Source: an uncultured Lachnospiraceae bacterium | Lineage (GTDB): Bacteria > Bacillota > Clostridia > Lachnospirales > Lachnospiraceae | Reading direction: 5' to 3' | Length of the DNA: 32,404 nt | Assembly (NCBI GenBank): GCA_945609985.1 | Contig: CALYZQ010000017.1 | Coordinates: 1 to 32,404, forward strand | Shown here: positions 1 through 8,032 of the stretch, piece after piece | Layout: every line of letters begins with the position of its first letter | Numbering within the stretch: position 1 is the first letter of the stretch | Position numbers and translations under genes: made by a program | Notes under the pieces: generated by a model | The model's database searches: none | What the model saw: the letters and a program-made list of their open reading frames with translations, nothing else | Told to the model about the DNA's origin: nothing

Positions 1-27
1 CAAAATTTTTTATTATTTTTCTCAAAA

Positions 28-65
28 CGTAAAGAAGCCATGTCTTTCGACATGACTCCTTTACG
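28..65 (-). terminator. Rho-independent terminator with GAAA tetraloop
   Basis: On the minus strand this forms a 17-bp stem (two G-U pairs) closed over a GAAA loop, followed by TTTT and then an A/T-rich stretch. It lies about 125 bases past the phosphofructokinase stop and probably ends that transcript. On the plus strand the two wobble pairs become A-C mismatches, so the structure favours minus-strand transcripts. Bases 66-189 between it and the gene show nothing else convincing, only a weak 7-base inverted repeat (84-90 with 101-107). Confidence 0.8.
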
Positions 66-189
66 ATTTTCTTATGAGGGGGGAGATAGTGAGTTCATCA
101 ACTATCTAAATACATCATAACTGTAAAATGTGTCCAAAGTGTGTCTGTTTTATAATTTAAATCTAAAAAAAGCTTTAAGAAATTGGGAT

Positions 190-1092
190 TTACAACAAGT
201 CAAGATAGGTGCTTAGCGGTATTTCAGCACTGCCTTTGGTAGTGGCATTTGCCGCAGAAAGAGCCACCGCCTTTTTCATAGCAAGTTCCGGCTCTTCGCC
301 ACTGATCTCACTCATACAAAAGGATGCCACTACACTGTCACCACAGCCCACCGTATTGACTGCCTTTACCTTCTTCGCGGGTTCATAGAGTACCCGACTT
401 TCATCCACATAGAGAAGTCCTTCCTCCCCCAAGGAAACCACTACCTTATCAATGCCTTCCTTTACAAGTCTCTTAGCTTCCTCTATGATTGCCTCACGGC
501 TAGGCAGTTTTTTCCCCACCAAATATTCCAATTCCTTTTTATTTGGCTTGATAATGGTGGGTTTTGCCAAAATCGCCTCTTTTAGGGGCTCTCCTGAGGT
601 ATCAAGAAGGGTTTTGATGCCAAGCTGTCTGCACTCCGCAATCAACTGCGCATAAATATCCTTGGGCACTCCCTTAGGGATACTTCCCGAAAATACCATA
701 AGTTCACATTGCTCACAGGCATAGGTGAACTCCTTTCTGAAATTCGCAAGCTCCTTTTCTGAAATCTCAGGTCCCGGCTCCAAAAGCTCCGTCACATAGC
801 CGTCTGTCCCAAGCAGGTTGGTATTGGTTCTGGTGTCGCCTTTGGTACGGGTAAAATGACACTCTGCCCCCAGCTTTGTCATAGTATCCTCTATCATTCT
901 TCCGCTGTAGCCACCAAGGAAACCAAGGCATGCCACCTGCAGGTGAAACTGTCTAAGCACCTTTGCCACATTGACGCCCTTGCCGCCTGCCACGCTTTCT
1001 GCCTCTCTAATGCGGTTTACATCTCCCGTAATCACTCTGTCCACCACACAGGTTTTGTCCACTGCCGGATTTAATGTCACTGTCACTATCAT
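190..1092 (-). CDS. fruK: 1-phosphofructokinase-family sugar kinase (PfkB/ribokinase fold)
   Basis: Predicted cytoplasmic kinase that phosphorylates fructose 1-phosphate (or tagatose 6-phosphate) with ATP. The N-terminus TVTLNPAVDKT and the GGKGVNVAKVL segment are the hallmarks of the FruK/LacC branch. Near the C-terminus NTVGCGDSVVASF is the PfkB anion-hole/catalytic-Asp signature, with Cys replacing the usual Ala of GAGD. The frame stays open to 1146, but ATGs at 1098 and 1092 follow an AAGGCGG ribosome binding site and give the family's normal N-terminus; I prefer 1092. Length of about 300 residues is normal. It follows recJ by roughly 45 bases on the same strand and no fructose PTS or FruR gene is nearby, so the exact sugar phosphate is uncertain. 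Confidence 0.85.
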   Translation of the reverse strand: MIVTVTLNPAVDKTCVVDRVITGDVNRIREAESVAGGKGVNVAKVLRQFHLQVACLGFLGGYSGRMIEDTMTKLGAECHFTRTKGDTRTNTNLLGTDGYVTELLEPGPEISEKELANFRKEFTYACEQCELMVFSGSIPKGVPKDIYAQLIAECRQLGIKTLLDTSGEPLKEAILAKPTIIKPNKKELEYLVGKKLPSREAIIEEAKRLVKEGIDKVVVSLGEEGLLYVDESRVLYEPAKKVKAVNTVGCGDSVVASFCMSEISGEEPELAMKKAVALSAANATTKGSAEIPLSTYLDLL

Positions 1093-1139
1093 AATCATTC
1101 TGCCGCCTTTATCTAATATTTCTTCCGTCTCATCCGTTA

Positions 1140-2903
1140 TCAACAATAATACTGCATCAAGTACTGTAATTCCGTCTTGCCCCGATACACATTCAGCCCC
1201 AGCTGATATACCACGGAAACCCGGAAATCTCCTCGACCTGCATATAAAGCCTCTTCACTGTCTGCTCCGTATTTTTCACACAAAAACTTTCCGAAACGCT
1301 TCAAATCCCCAAAATAAACTAATTGCAGCGTCTGTCCTTCCGGTGTACGCACCCGAAATCTTGCAAAGCTTTTGTTTGCTCCCATTTTCACTCCCGAGAG
1401 GAACACAAGCTCTTTTTGAGCAAACAAGGGCTTGGGATTCCCCACGCCAAAGGGCTCCAAAAGCTCCAGCTGTCCCGCCAATCCCTCGTCAGCATAAGAC
1501 AAGGGCATGGGCACATCAATATGTACCTTAGGGATAAAATCCTCCTCCGCAAGGGTACAGCTCTCATTTAATGCCTTGCGCAGAGGTTCTACATCCTCTT
1601 CCCTCATGGACAATCCTGCTGCCAGCTTGTGACCGCCATACTTGGTAAAGAAGTGCTTTACCTTTGTCATGGCTTCATACATATGATACGCCTCTATGGA
1701 ACGTCCTGAGCCCTTCACACCCTCCTCCGAGCGTGTAAGTACAAACACCGGATGATTGTACTTCTCACGGATACGTCCCGCAATGATTCCCGCAAGGCTT
1801 TCATGCACATCGGGCAAATACACCACCATCACCTTATCCTGCTCCATGCCCTGCTCTTTGATAAAGCTTTCCGCTTCCTCCACACCCTGCAAAGTCAGGT
1901 TCTTTCGGCTGTCATTTAACTCCTTAAGCTCCCTTGCCGCACTCATGGCTTCCACCTTTGTCTTAGCAAGCAAAAGTTCCAGAGCACGCTTCGCCGTATC
2001 CAAACGTCCCGTAGCATTTAAACAGGGGCCCAGTACAAAACCAAGATGATAGGCTGACAGTCTCGCGGTATCAATACCGTTTACCTCCATCAGTGCCTGC
2101 AGACCTAGATTCCTTGTGTTTTTCAGGCGTTTTAGTCCCTCTTTTACCAGAATCCGGTTTTCATCCTTTAACTCCATTACGTCGCAGACTGTTGCAAATG
2201 CAGCAAACTCCAGAAGTTCATCCATGGCATCCTCAAGCACTTTATTACCCGTTTTTTCCTGCAACGCTAACATCAGCTTATATGCCACCACACCGCCACA
2301 GATATTTTTATAAGGGTATGAGCACTGCTCCTGCTTAGGGTCCACCACCGCAAGAGCAAGTGGCAAAATTTCTCTGCGAATGCCCTCTTCCTCAGTATAG
2401 GGCACTTCATGATGATCCGTGACAATCACCTGTATGCCAAGCTCTGTCGCCAGTGCAATCTGGGGCGCGGCAGCAATACCATTGTCACAGGTCACAATCA
2501 TGCCGATACCATCCGCCTTTGCCTCCTCTATCAGACTGTCATTCAAGCCGTATCCGTCATGAATACGGTGAGGGATGGCAGTATCCACTCTTGCGCCCAG
2601 ACACTTTAATCCCTTTGTCAATATATAGGAGGAGCAGATGCCGTCCACATCATAGTCTCCTATCACGCGGATAGCTGTCTGTGCATCCACAGCCCCGATA
2701 AGCGCATTCACCGCCTTGTCCATATCCTTTAAAAGCCACGGTGAATAACAATCCTCAAGGGTACCGTACAAAAACTTGCGAACCTGTTCTTCTTCCTCCA
2801 AATCCCGATTTCGTAAAATTCTGGCAAGCACCGGACTGATATGAAATTCCTCTGCCCATTTATCAAAATCTGCCTTCTTGGCAGCCACAAACCATTTTTC
2901 CAT
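1140..2903 (-). CDS. recJ: Single-stranded-DNA-specific exonuclease RecJ
   Basis: RecJ degrades single-stranded DNA 5' to 3' in RecFOR recombination and in base-excision and mismatch repair, in the cytoplasm. Counting from the chosen start, the DHH-family motif GDYDVDG is at 82-88 and the metal-binding TDHH at 162-165. The DHHA1 region with GSGRS and GGHKLAAGLS follows, then a C-terminal OB-like region. The 587-residue length matches bacterial RecJ. The frame can be extended to a TTG at 2948, but ATG 2903 is preceded by AGGGG with an 8-base spacer and begins MEKWFV, a more typical start. It is probably co-transcribed with the downstream phosphofructokinase gene. Confidence 0.93.
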   Translation of the reverse strand: MEKWFVAAKKADFDKWAEEFHISPVLARILRNRDLEEEEQVRKFLYGTLEDCYSPWLLKDMDKAVNALIGAVDAQTAIRVIGDYDVDGICSSYILTKGLKCLGARVDTAIPHRIHDGYGLNDSLIEEAKADGIGMIVTCDNGIAAAPQIALATELGIQVIVTDHHEVPYTEEEGIRREILPLALAVVDPKQEQCSYPYKNICGGVVAYKLMLALQEKTGNKVLEDAMDELLEFAAFATVCDVMELKDENRILVKEGLKRLKNTRNLGLQALMEVNGIDTARLSAYHLGFVLGPCLNATGRLDTAKRALELLLAKTKVEAMSAARELKELNDSRKNLTLQGVEEAESFIKEQGMEQDKVMVVYLPDVHESLAGIIAGRIREKYNHPVFVLTRSEEGVKGSGRSIEAYHMYEAMTKVKHFFTKYGGHKLAAGLSMREEDVEPLRKALNESCTLAEEDFIPKVHIDVPMPLSYADEGLAGQLELLEPFGVGNPKPLFAQKELVFLSGVKMGANKSFARFRVRTPEGQTLQLVYFGDLKRFGKFLCEKYGADSEEALYAGRGDFRVSVVYQLGLNVYRGKTELQYLMQYYC

Positions 2904-2914
2904 AATGTAATCCC

Positions 2915-2992
2915 CTATGCAAATCTCTCTCTGATGATCGGTCGGCAAATGACCATTCCTACGAGCATGATGGTCGCTTGCCTCGTCGCCAT
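2915..2992 (-). other. Possible 25-codon leader ORF and hairpin upstream of recJ
   Basis: Between the preceding terminator and recJ is an ATG ORF of 25 codons beginning MATRQATIMLVGMV. Its TAG stop overlaps the AGGGG ribosome binding site of recJ, 11 bases before the recJ ATG. The same DNA folds as GGCAA-gc-GACCAT with ATGGTC-at-TTGCC (2944-2982), a two-part stem with a 13-base loop. Loop bases CTCGT (2961-2965 on the other strand) can pair with ACGAG at 2982-2986, so a pseudoknot is conceivable. No good Shine-Dalgarno is seen for the small ORF. It may be a leader peptide, a structured RNA or a dispersed repeat; I cannot tell which. Confidence 0.35.
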
Positions 2993-2995
2993 CAC

Positions 2996-3040
2996 AAAAA
3001 ACACTTCCGAATGATATTGTATCATTCCGGAAGTGTTTTC
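2996..3040 (-). terminator. Strong terminator, partly bidirectional
   Basis: The arms AACACTTCCG-AATGAT and ATCATTCCGGAAGTGTT form an approximately 18-bp stem with a single-base bulge and a short loop. On the minus strand it is followed by TTTTTT, ending the transcript of the 3061-3930 gene. On the plus strand the tail is TTTTC, so termination there would be weaker. Confidence 0.85.
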
Positions 3041-3045
3041 GTAAA
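3016..3045 (-). promoter_or_regulatory. Possible recJ promoter embedded in the terminator
   Basis: On the minus strand TTTACG and TACAAT are separated by 18 bases. The -10-like hexamer falls in the loop region of the terminator and the transcript would begin in its 3' arm. The fit to the sigma-A consensus is moderate (4/6 and 5/6). No better promoter is visible between the terminator and recJ, only about 90 bases. Confidence 0.35.
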
Positions 3046-3060
3046 GTAAAAGTCGGTCGG

Positions 3061-3930
3061 TTATCTGACTTCTGCCAAGGCTGCCCGATACAACTGTGCG
3101 GCTGACATGGCTACATCACTGTTCATTCTTTCATAAAGTTCCACATATTTCTGCTCTTTCTTAAAAAGCCTGAACGTATCCCCCAATATTTTCTTCAAAT
3201 AATATTCTGCAAGTCCTTCTGTTAAAGGCCAGGTATCAAAATCCTGAAACGCCTCCTCTTCTTCCAAGGCTCCAAACAGCAGATAAATGATAAATTCATG
3301 TCCGATAAAATATAATGCAGATTCATAATCTCTATCTATCCCAAAAACATCCTGTTCCTTAGATATGTCAATAGCCTCCGCTCCGCCTGCCACTGAAGAT
3401 ACCAATGTCGCCGTAAAAAATGGACTTTTCAATCTGCAGCCGACAAGTGCTTCTGCTTTTTCGGTAAATCCTGTTTCTTCAAAACGTTCAAGCATCCCCG
3501 GGATGTACTGCTCTATTCTTTCCTTTTCCCGTTCCCATACATTTTCCATGTAGTGGTCATAATATTTTACCATTACCAAGGCAATCTCTATAATATCCCG
3601 GGTATATGGAATATAACCTTCATATATTCCCTCAATCTGACGTCCCTCTAAAAGCTGATTTCCAATTTCTAAGAGTTCCTGATAATATTCCTTTGCAGAC
3701 ACCTTTGCACAAGCCGGTTCACCAACCAAGAGTCCGTACAACTCACCGCAATGTTCTCCTCCACAGACGGTTATTAAGTCCTCTCTACTCTTTAGGCAAT
3801 CCAAATCCTCTTTAGCATACAAGCTGCGATAGCGCTTTCCATATTCATTGTCATAGCCGCACTGTGCAACCGACAGCATATGAAATACATAATTGGTATC
3901 CTTATTTGCTGTAAATCTTATTTTATTCAT
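3061..3930 (-). CDS. Hypothetical protein with degenerate gluzincin-type motif
   Basis: A 289-residue soluble-looking protein without signal peptide or clear membrane segment. I do not recognise a named family. Near residue 208 is GHEFIIYLL, which resembles the HEXXH helix of zinc metallopeptidases but lacks the second histidine. About 25 residues later TEGLAEYYLKK resembles the glutamate helix (EGxAxY) of gluzincins. It may therefore be an inactive or highly diverged peptidase-like protein. The gene starts 29 bases after the ECF sigma-factor stop, behind a strong GGAGGAGG site, so the two are almost certainly one operon; a strong terminator follows. A role connected with that sigma factor is inference from position only. 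Confidence 0.75.
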   Translation of the reverse strand: MNKIRFTANKDTNYVFHMLSVAQCGYDNEYGKRYRSLYAKEDLDCLKSREDLITVCGGEHCGELYGLLVGEPACAKVSAKEYYQELLEIGNQLLEGRQIEGIYEGYIPYTRDIIEIALVMVKYYDHYMENVWEREKERIEQYIPGMLERFEETGFTEKAEALVGCRLKSPFFTATLVSSVAGGAEAIDISKEQDVFGIDRDYESALYFIGHEFIIYLLFGALEEEEAFQDFDTWPLTEGLAEYYLKKILGDTFRLFKKEQKYVELYERMNSDVAMSAAQLYRAALAEVR

Positions 3931-3959
3931 TACACAAACCTCCTCCGTCAGTGTTCCAT

Positions 3960-5594
3960 TTACTTGTTCGCAATGATAATGGTAGACAATGCTTTCTTCT
4001 GCTCATCTGCCACTGGCTTAAGCTTTCCGTTTGCAACAAGCTCCTTCATGCAATGCAGGATAAACCAACCATCCGCATGGTAGATATACTGCAAACCAAA
4101 TTTTTGCATATTCAGAAGATGTTTAGGCGTTTTTTCCATGATTGCCTTCACATAGGGTGCCTTCCACGCTTCAAATTCTTTCTGATATTTCTCCTTAATG
4201 GCACTTCCAAGGGAAAGTAAACGGTTCCCTATTTCCTTATTCTTAATGAATACCGGTTGTAAATAGGCACTGGCGCCTGCTTCTCCATCGTAGCGTCTCT
4301 TTAAAATACCCATCCCCTTCAAATAGCTGATTTCCTCCGGAGAAAGCTGCTTTTCCTTCCCCGAAGAAAGCAGGGATAAAATTCTTCCTGCATGTATCTC
4401 ATAATGGTCATCCACTCTTCTTTCTGACCACTCGGAATCAATCTGCCACAGTGTAAAATCCTCATTGGCATTCCAGCAGGGACCACACCAGTTTTTCATG
4501 GACTGCGCATACATAGGGGCACTCACCTCAGTATTTCTGACAGTTGCATAGCAGATATTCTGTCCTCCGTCAGGCCTGATGGTACTTGCCTGCTCGAAGC
4601 TGATAGTATGCTCCATCAGATGCTCGCCACTCTGTGCCGCAATATAGGGAATCAATGCCCAGAGAATATAATTCTTGTCCTCTTCTGACTGACACATTTC
4701 TTCTCCCTGCCACTCAAAGACATTTTCTTTGATTAATGTATCATACAATTCATTGGCAAACAGCTTTGCCGCCTTCTGATACATCTCATCATGGAGACGC
4801 ACCGTCTCCTCATCATCCTCGCTCAAAAGAATATTGCATAGATACTTGTCCTGCTTCTTTGTAAGGAAGCCATATTCCTCCAAATACTCTGCCTCACTCT
4901 CCACATATACGGGCGATACTCCTAGAATATCGGCAATTTCATTGATTGTCTTTGCTTCTTTCCATGTCACATATGCAATATTCTGTGACAATGCACTTCT
5001 GAAAAAATTGCCGTTCTCTCCCTTGGTTCCACAGCTACCGTTTGTACCGCAAATACTAAATGTTATAGGGTTAAATTTTAATTCTTCATAATTTCTCATA
5101 ATTTCCATGCCTCTCATTAAGTCTTTTTTTGCCTCAAACAGATGCCATTTCACGGTGCCGACAGGGATTTCCAACTCTTTTGCAATTTCCTCCTGCTTTT
5201 TGCCCTCATAATAATAGGCAATTACAATCTGTCTTTGCAGCTTGGAAAGATATGCAATCTCCTTATGCAGACGCTTCTTATCCTCTTTAGCCAAAATATC
5301 TTGCAACACATTGGTGTCACTTGCCAAAGTATCCGCAAGCTCCTCCACAGGATTTCCAAACACACCCTTTGCATTATCCCTGTAATAATTACTCAAGGTA
5401 TTATGCGCCACTGTCCAGATGAATTTGTCCATAGACTCTATATCATCTCGAACCGACAGTGCTTTGAAAACTTTTAGCACAATTTCCTGTGCCAAATCCT
5501 CCGCATCCTGCAAACTCGCACAACGCTTCAGGGCAAATCCGTATATAGGTTTTGCATATGCTGTTATCACCTGTTCTACCTGTTCTTTGTTCAT
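3960..5594 (-). CDS. ECF-type sigma factor with long C-terminal extension
   Basis: The first ~175 residues are a sigma-70 family ECF factor. Region 2 contains DAEDLAQEIVLKVFKAL and the FIWTVAHNTLSNYYRD recognition helix. Region 4 contains QRQIVIAYYYEG and the EIAKELEIPVGTVKWHL helix-turn-helix. It should direct RNA polymerase to a small regulon. About 370 further residues follow, including a CGTNGSCG cysteine segment, a winged-helix-like stretch (TINEIADILGVSPVYVESEAEYL) and NWCGPCWN. ECF factors are normally about 170-200 residues, so this is a fusion. The frame opens at GTG 5633, but ATG 5594 sits behind AAGGAG and is the likelier start. No anti-sigma gene adjoins it; the extension may do the sensing (inference). 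Confidence 0.85.
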   Translation of the reverse strand: MNKEQVEQVITAYAKPIYGFALKRCASLQDAEDLAQEIVLKVFKALSVRDDIESMDKFIWTVAHNTLSNYYRDNAKGVFGNPVEELADTLASDTNVLQDILAKEDKKRLHKEIAYLSKLQRQIVIAYYYEGKKQEEIAKELEIPVGTVKWHLFEAKKDLMRGMEIMRNYEELKFNPITFSICGTNGSCGTKGENGNFFRSALSQNIAYVTWKEAKTINEIADILGVSPVYVESEAEYLEEYGFLTKKQDKYLCNILLSEDDEETVRLHDEMYQKAAKLFANELYDTLIKENVFEWQGEEMCQSEEDKNYILWALIPYIAAQSGEHLMEHTISFEQASTIRPDGGQNICYATVRNTEVSAPMYAQSMKNWCGPCWNANEDFTLWQIDSEWSERRVDDHYEIHAGRILSLLSSGKEKQLSPEEISYLKGMGILKRRYDGEAGASAYLQPVFIKNKEIGNRLLSLGSAIKEKYQKEFEAWKAPYVKAIMEKTPKHLLNMQKFGLQYIYHADGWFILHCMKELVANGKLKPVADEQKKALSTIIIANK

Positions 5595-5626
5595 CTGTTT
5601 TGTCTCCTTGAAAGCTTTCATAAGTA

Positions 5627-5654
5627 TAGACACGAAAGTTTAAAAAAGGTTGGG
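5627..5654 (-). promoter_or_regulatory. Candidate ECF-type (autoregulatory) promoter
   Basis: Upstream of the sigma-factor gene the minus strand reads CCCAACC, then a T-rich spacer, then CGTGTCTA. An AAC-containing -35 with a CGT/GTC/TCTA-like -10 is typical of promoters read by ECF sigma factors, many of which control their own gene. The -10 overlaps the spurious GTG start, which would place transcription start shortly before the AAGGAG site of the ATG at 5594. Which exact -10 tetramer is used cannot be decided by eye. Confidence 0.35.
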
Positions 5655-5714
5655 AAACTTATTGAAATTTTTATTTATATTTGAAGGTTACGGCTGTGAG
5701 TGCCCAATATTCAC

Positions 5715-5761
5715 AAAAACGCCATGCAGACAGTTCTCGAAAGTGACCTGCCCACATAGCG
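5715..5761 (-). terminator. secDF operon terminator
   Basis: Sixteen bases beyond the secDF stop the minus strand can form a 14-bp stem rich in G-U pairs (5748-5761 with 5720-5733) followed by TTTTTG. The position and U-tract fit an intrinsic terminator ending the SCIFF/secDF transcript. The wobble pairs make it weaker than the other terminators here. Confidence 0.65.
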
Positions 5762-5776
5762 CCTCAATTAATCTTA

Positions 5777-8014
5777 TTAATCCTCTTTTACTTTAGGCGG
5801 GAACTTCTGGCGAAGCACATACCACAAACCACCTGTAATACATACGGATGAATATGCACCACAAACGATACCTACCATCAAAGGCAGTGCAAAGTCACGT
5901 ATACTGGTTACACCGAGTATATACAGAGCTGCTACCATAACAAAGGTTGTCAGGGAAGTAAAGATACTTCTGGACAGGGTCTGTGTAATACTCTTGTTTA
6001 CCACATCCTTCAAATCATCTCTTCTGGTCATCTCAGCCATATTCTCACGAACACGGTCAAAGATAACGATGGTCGCATTGATGGAATAACCTACAATGGT
6101 CAGCATACATGCAATAAAGGTATTACCCACAGATACTCTCGCCACCGCGTAGAACGTAAGCACCACAAGCACATCATGCATAAGTGCCACAATACTACTG
6201 ATACCAAAACGGATATCACTGAAACGGATGCGGATATAAATAAGCATACATACAATGGCAATTACCACTGCGAGGATGGTATCAGATTTCATCTCTCCGC
6301 TGATAGTGGAACTGATAGTCTCAGTAGTAATCAGAGACTTATCTACCTTAAATTCATCCACAAACATCTGCTCCAAAGCAGTTCTTTTCTCCACATTCAG
6401 TGCATTGGTCTTAAAGATAACCTCATTGCTGTCCTGAACGGTCTGAATCTGTACAGCACTTCCGGTTGCCTTCTCAATCAAAGGAACCACTTCACTGTTT
6501 ACCTGCTCTAAGCTCTTTTTCTCATTAAAGGTAACTGTAGTTGCAGTACCTCCCTTAAACTCCAGGCTGAAATTCAATGCATCGCCGGAGCTTACCTTGT
6601 GTATACCCATAGCAATAAAACCTGCAACCACAAGAGCTATGGACACACCAAAGAACACACCCTTTTTGGAAAGGAAGTTGATGGGCTTTCTCTCCTTGCC
6701 AACACCGTACCATTTTGCATCCTGAATACCAATAGCATAAAGAGCTTCCATAATCCATCTTGTGATTACCAGTGAGGTAAACATGGAAAGAACAATACCA
6801 AGTGCCAGCGTCTGCGCAAAGCCCTTGATGGTACCGGGTCCTAAGATAAGCAATACGCCCGCTGCAATAAGGGTAGTGATATTACCGTCCACAATCGCAG
6901 ACAATGCCTTGTCAAAACCGATCTTCATGGCGCTCTTTACAGTCTTGCCTGTAGCAAGCTCCTCACGGATACGTGCAAAGATAATAACGTTGGCATCTAC
7001 CGCCATACCGATGGAAAGGATAATACCTGCCACACCGGAAAGGGTCAGTGTCATCTCAAAGCCGTTTAACATGGCAACAATCAATGCCACATATAAGCTA
7101 AGACCAAGTGCAGATGCCACACCGGCTATATAGTAAATAGCAATCATCAAAATAACAACGATAATGAATCCGATAAGACCTGCCTTTAAACTGGTACTTA
7201 TCGCTTCCACACCAAGCTGTGCACCTACCACCTTGGAATGTAACTCCTCAAGCTGCAGTTTCAGACCACCGATACGGATGGTGGAAGCCAGGTTCTCTGC
7301 CTCCTCATAGGAATCCATGGGGGAAATCTGAGCTTGTCCGTCCGTAAACACGCCGGATACATTAGGTACACTTACAAACTCACCATCATAGTAAATGGCA
7401 AGTGTCTCTCCCTTGGAGTAAGCATTTCTGGTTGCCTCCGCAAACTTGTCACGACCTTCATCCGTCATAACCAAATCTACCGCAAAGATGGAATTCTGTC
7501 TGCTGTCCTGAGTTGTGCCTGCACGTGCCTCCTTGACATCGGTACCTACAAGCACCACGGAACCGTCCGCAAGCAACTCGTCCAGAGACTTATTCAACAT
7601 CCAGCCATTCTGTGTATAAGTATAATTGGCAGCACCGTTTTTATCCGTTTCCGCAATAAAATACAACGCACCGGGCTTACCAAGCTCCTGCAAAATGGCA
7701 TTGGCATCCTTTACACCTGGAATTTCAATATTGATTCTGTCGGAGCCCTCCTGGTATACAATTGCCTCCGTGCTGTAACCTTCCACACGCTTCTGAAGCT
7801 TTGCAATGGTATCCTTCATGTCGGTAGCATCAGGCTCTTCCTCACCTACTACCTGATAGGTAATGCTGACACCGCCAGCAAGGTCAAGACCGAGCTTAAT
7901 ATCGGAAGCACTTCCTTTTCCATTTACATCCACACCAAACAGGTCGATGTAGGTGATACCCGCCAACAAAAGAATCGTACAAAGCAAAATTACAATCGCT
8001 TTACTCTTTTTCAT
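5777..8014 (-). CDS. secDF: Protein translocase subunit SecDF (fused SecD-SecF)
   Basis: A 745-residue polytopic membrane protein that uses the proton-motive force to pull secreted proteins through SecYEG. An N-terminal membrane segment (about residues 5-28) is followed by the SecD first periplasmic region with LGLDLAGGVSITYQV, then the SecD transmembrane block with GMAVDANVIIFARIREEL. A second initial membrane segment near 450 leads to the SecF region with FSLEFKGGTATTV and the SecF block with YSINATIVIFDRVREN. This is the fused arrangement common in Firmicutes. It lies 18 bases after the SCIFF maturase stop with its own GAAGGA site, so it is the last gene of the SCIFF operon. Confidence 0.96.
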   Translation of the reverse strand: MKKSKAIVILLCTILLLAGITYIDLFGVDVNGKGSASDIKLGLDLAGGVSITYQVVGEEEPDATDMKDTIAKLQKRVEGYSTEAIVYQEGSDRINIEIPGVKDANAILQELGKPGALYFIAETDKNGAANYTYTQNGWMLNKSLDELLADGSVVLVGTDVKEARAGTTQDSRQNSIFAVDLVMTDEGRDKFAEATRNAYSKGETLAIYYDGEFVSVPNVSGVFTDGQAQISPMDSYEEAENLASTIRIGGLKLQLEELHSKVVGAQLGVEAISTSLKAGLIGFIIVVILMIAIYYIAGVASALGLSLYVALIVAMLNGFEMTLTLSGVAGIILSIGMAVDANVIIFARIREELATGKTVKSAMKIGFDKALSAIVDGNITTLIAAGVLLILGPGTIKGFAQTLALGIVLSMFTSLVITRWIMEALYAIGIQDAKWYGVGKERKPINFLSKKGVFFGVSIALVVAGFIAMGIHKVSSGDALNFSLEFKGGTATTVTFNEKKSLEQVNSEVVPLIEKATGSAVQIQTVQDSNEVIFKTNALNVEKRTALEQMFVDEFKVDKSLITTETISSTISGEMKSDTILAVVIAIVCMLIYIRIRFSDIRFGISSIVALMHDVLVVLTFYAVARVSVGNTFIACMLTIVGYSINATIVIFDRVRENMAEMTRRDDLKDVVNKSITQTLSRSIFTSLTTFVMVAALYILGVTSIRDFALPLMVGIVCGAYSSVCITGGLWYVLRQKFPPKVKED

Positions 8015-8032
8015 TCCTTCATCCTTCTTTCT

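Noticed and set aside
971..1531. 186-codon plus-strand ORF across fruK and recJ
   Set aside because: Antisense to two conserved genes and spanning their junction; no supporting signals.
5595..5633. GTG start 13 codons upstream for the sigma factor
   Set aside because: The GTG overlaps the candidate -10 region, whereas the internal ATG has an AAGGAG site at good spacing.
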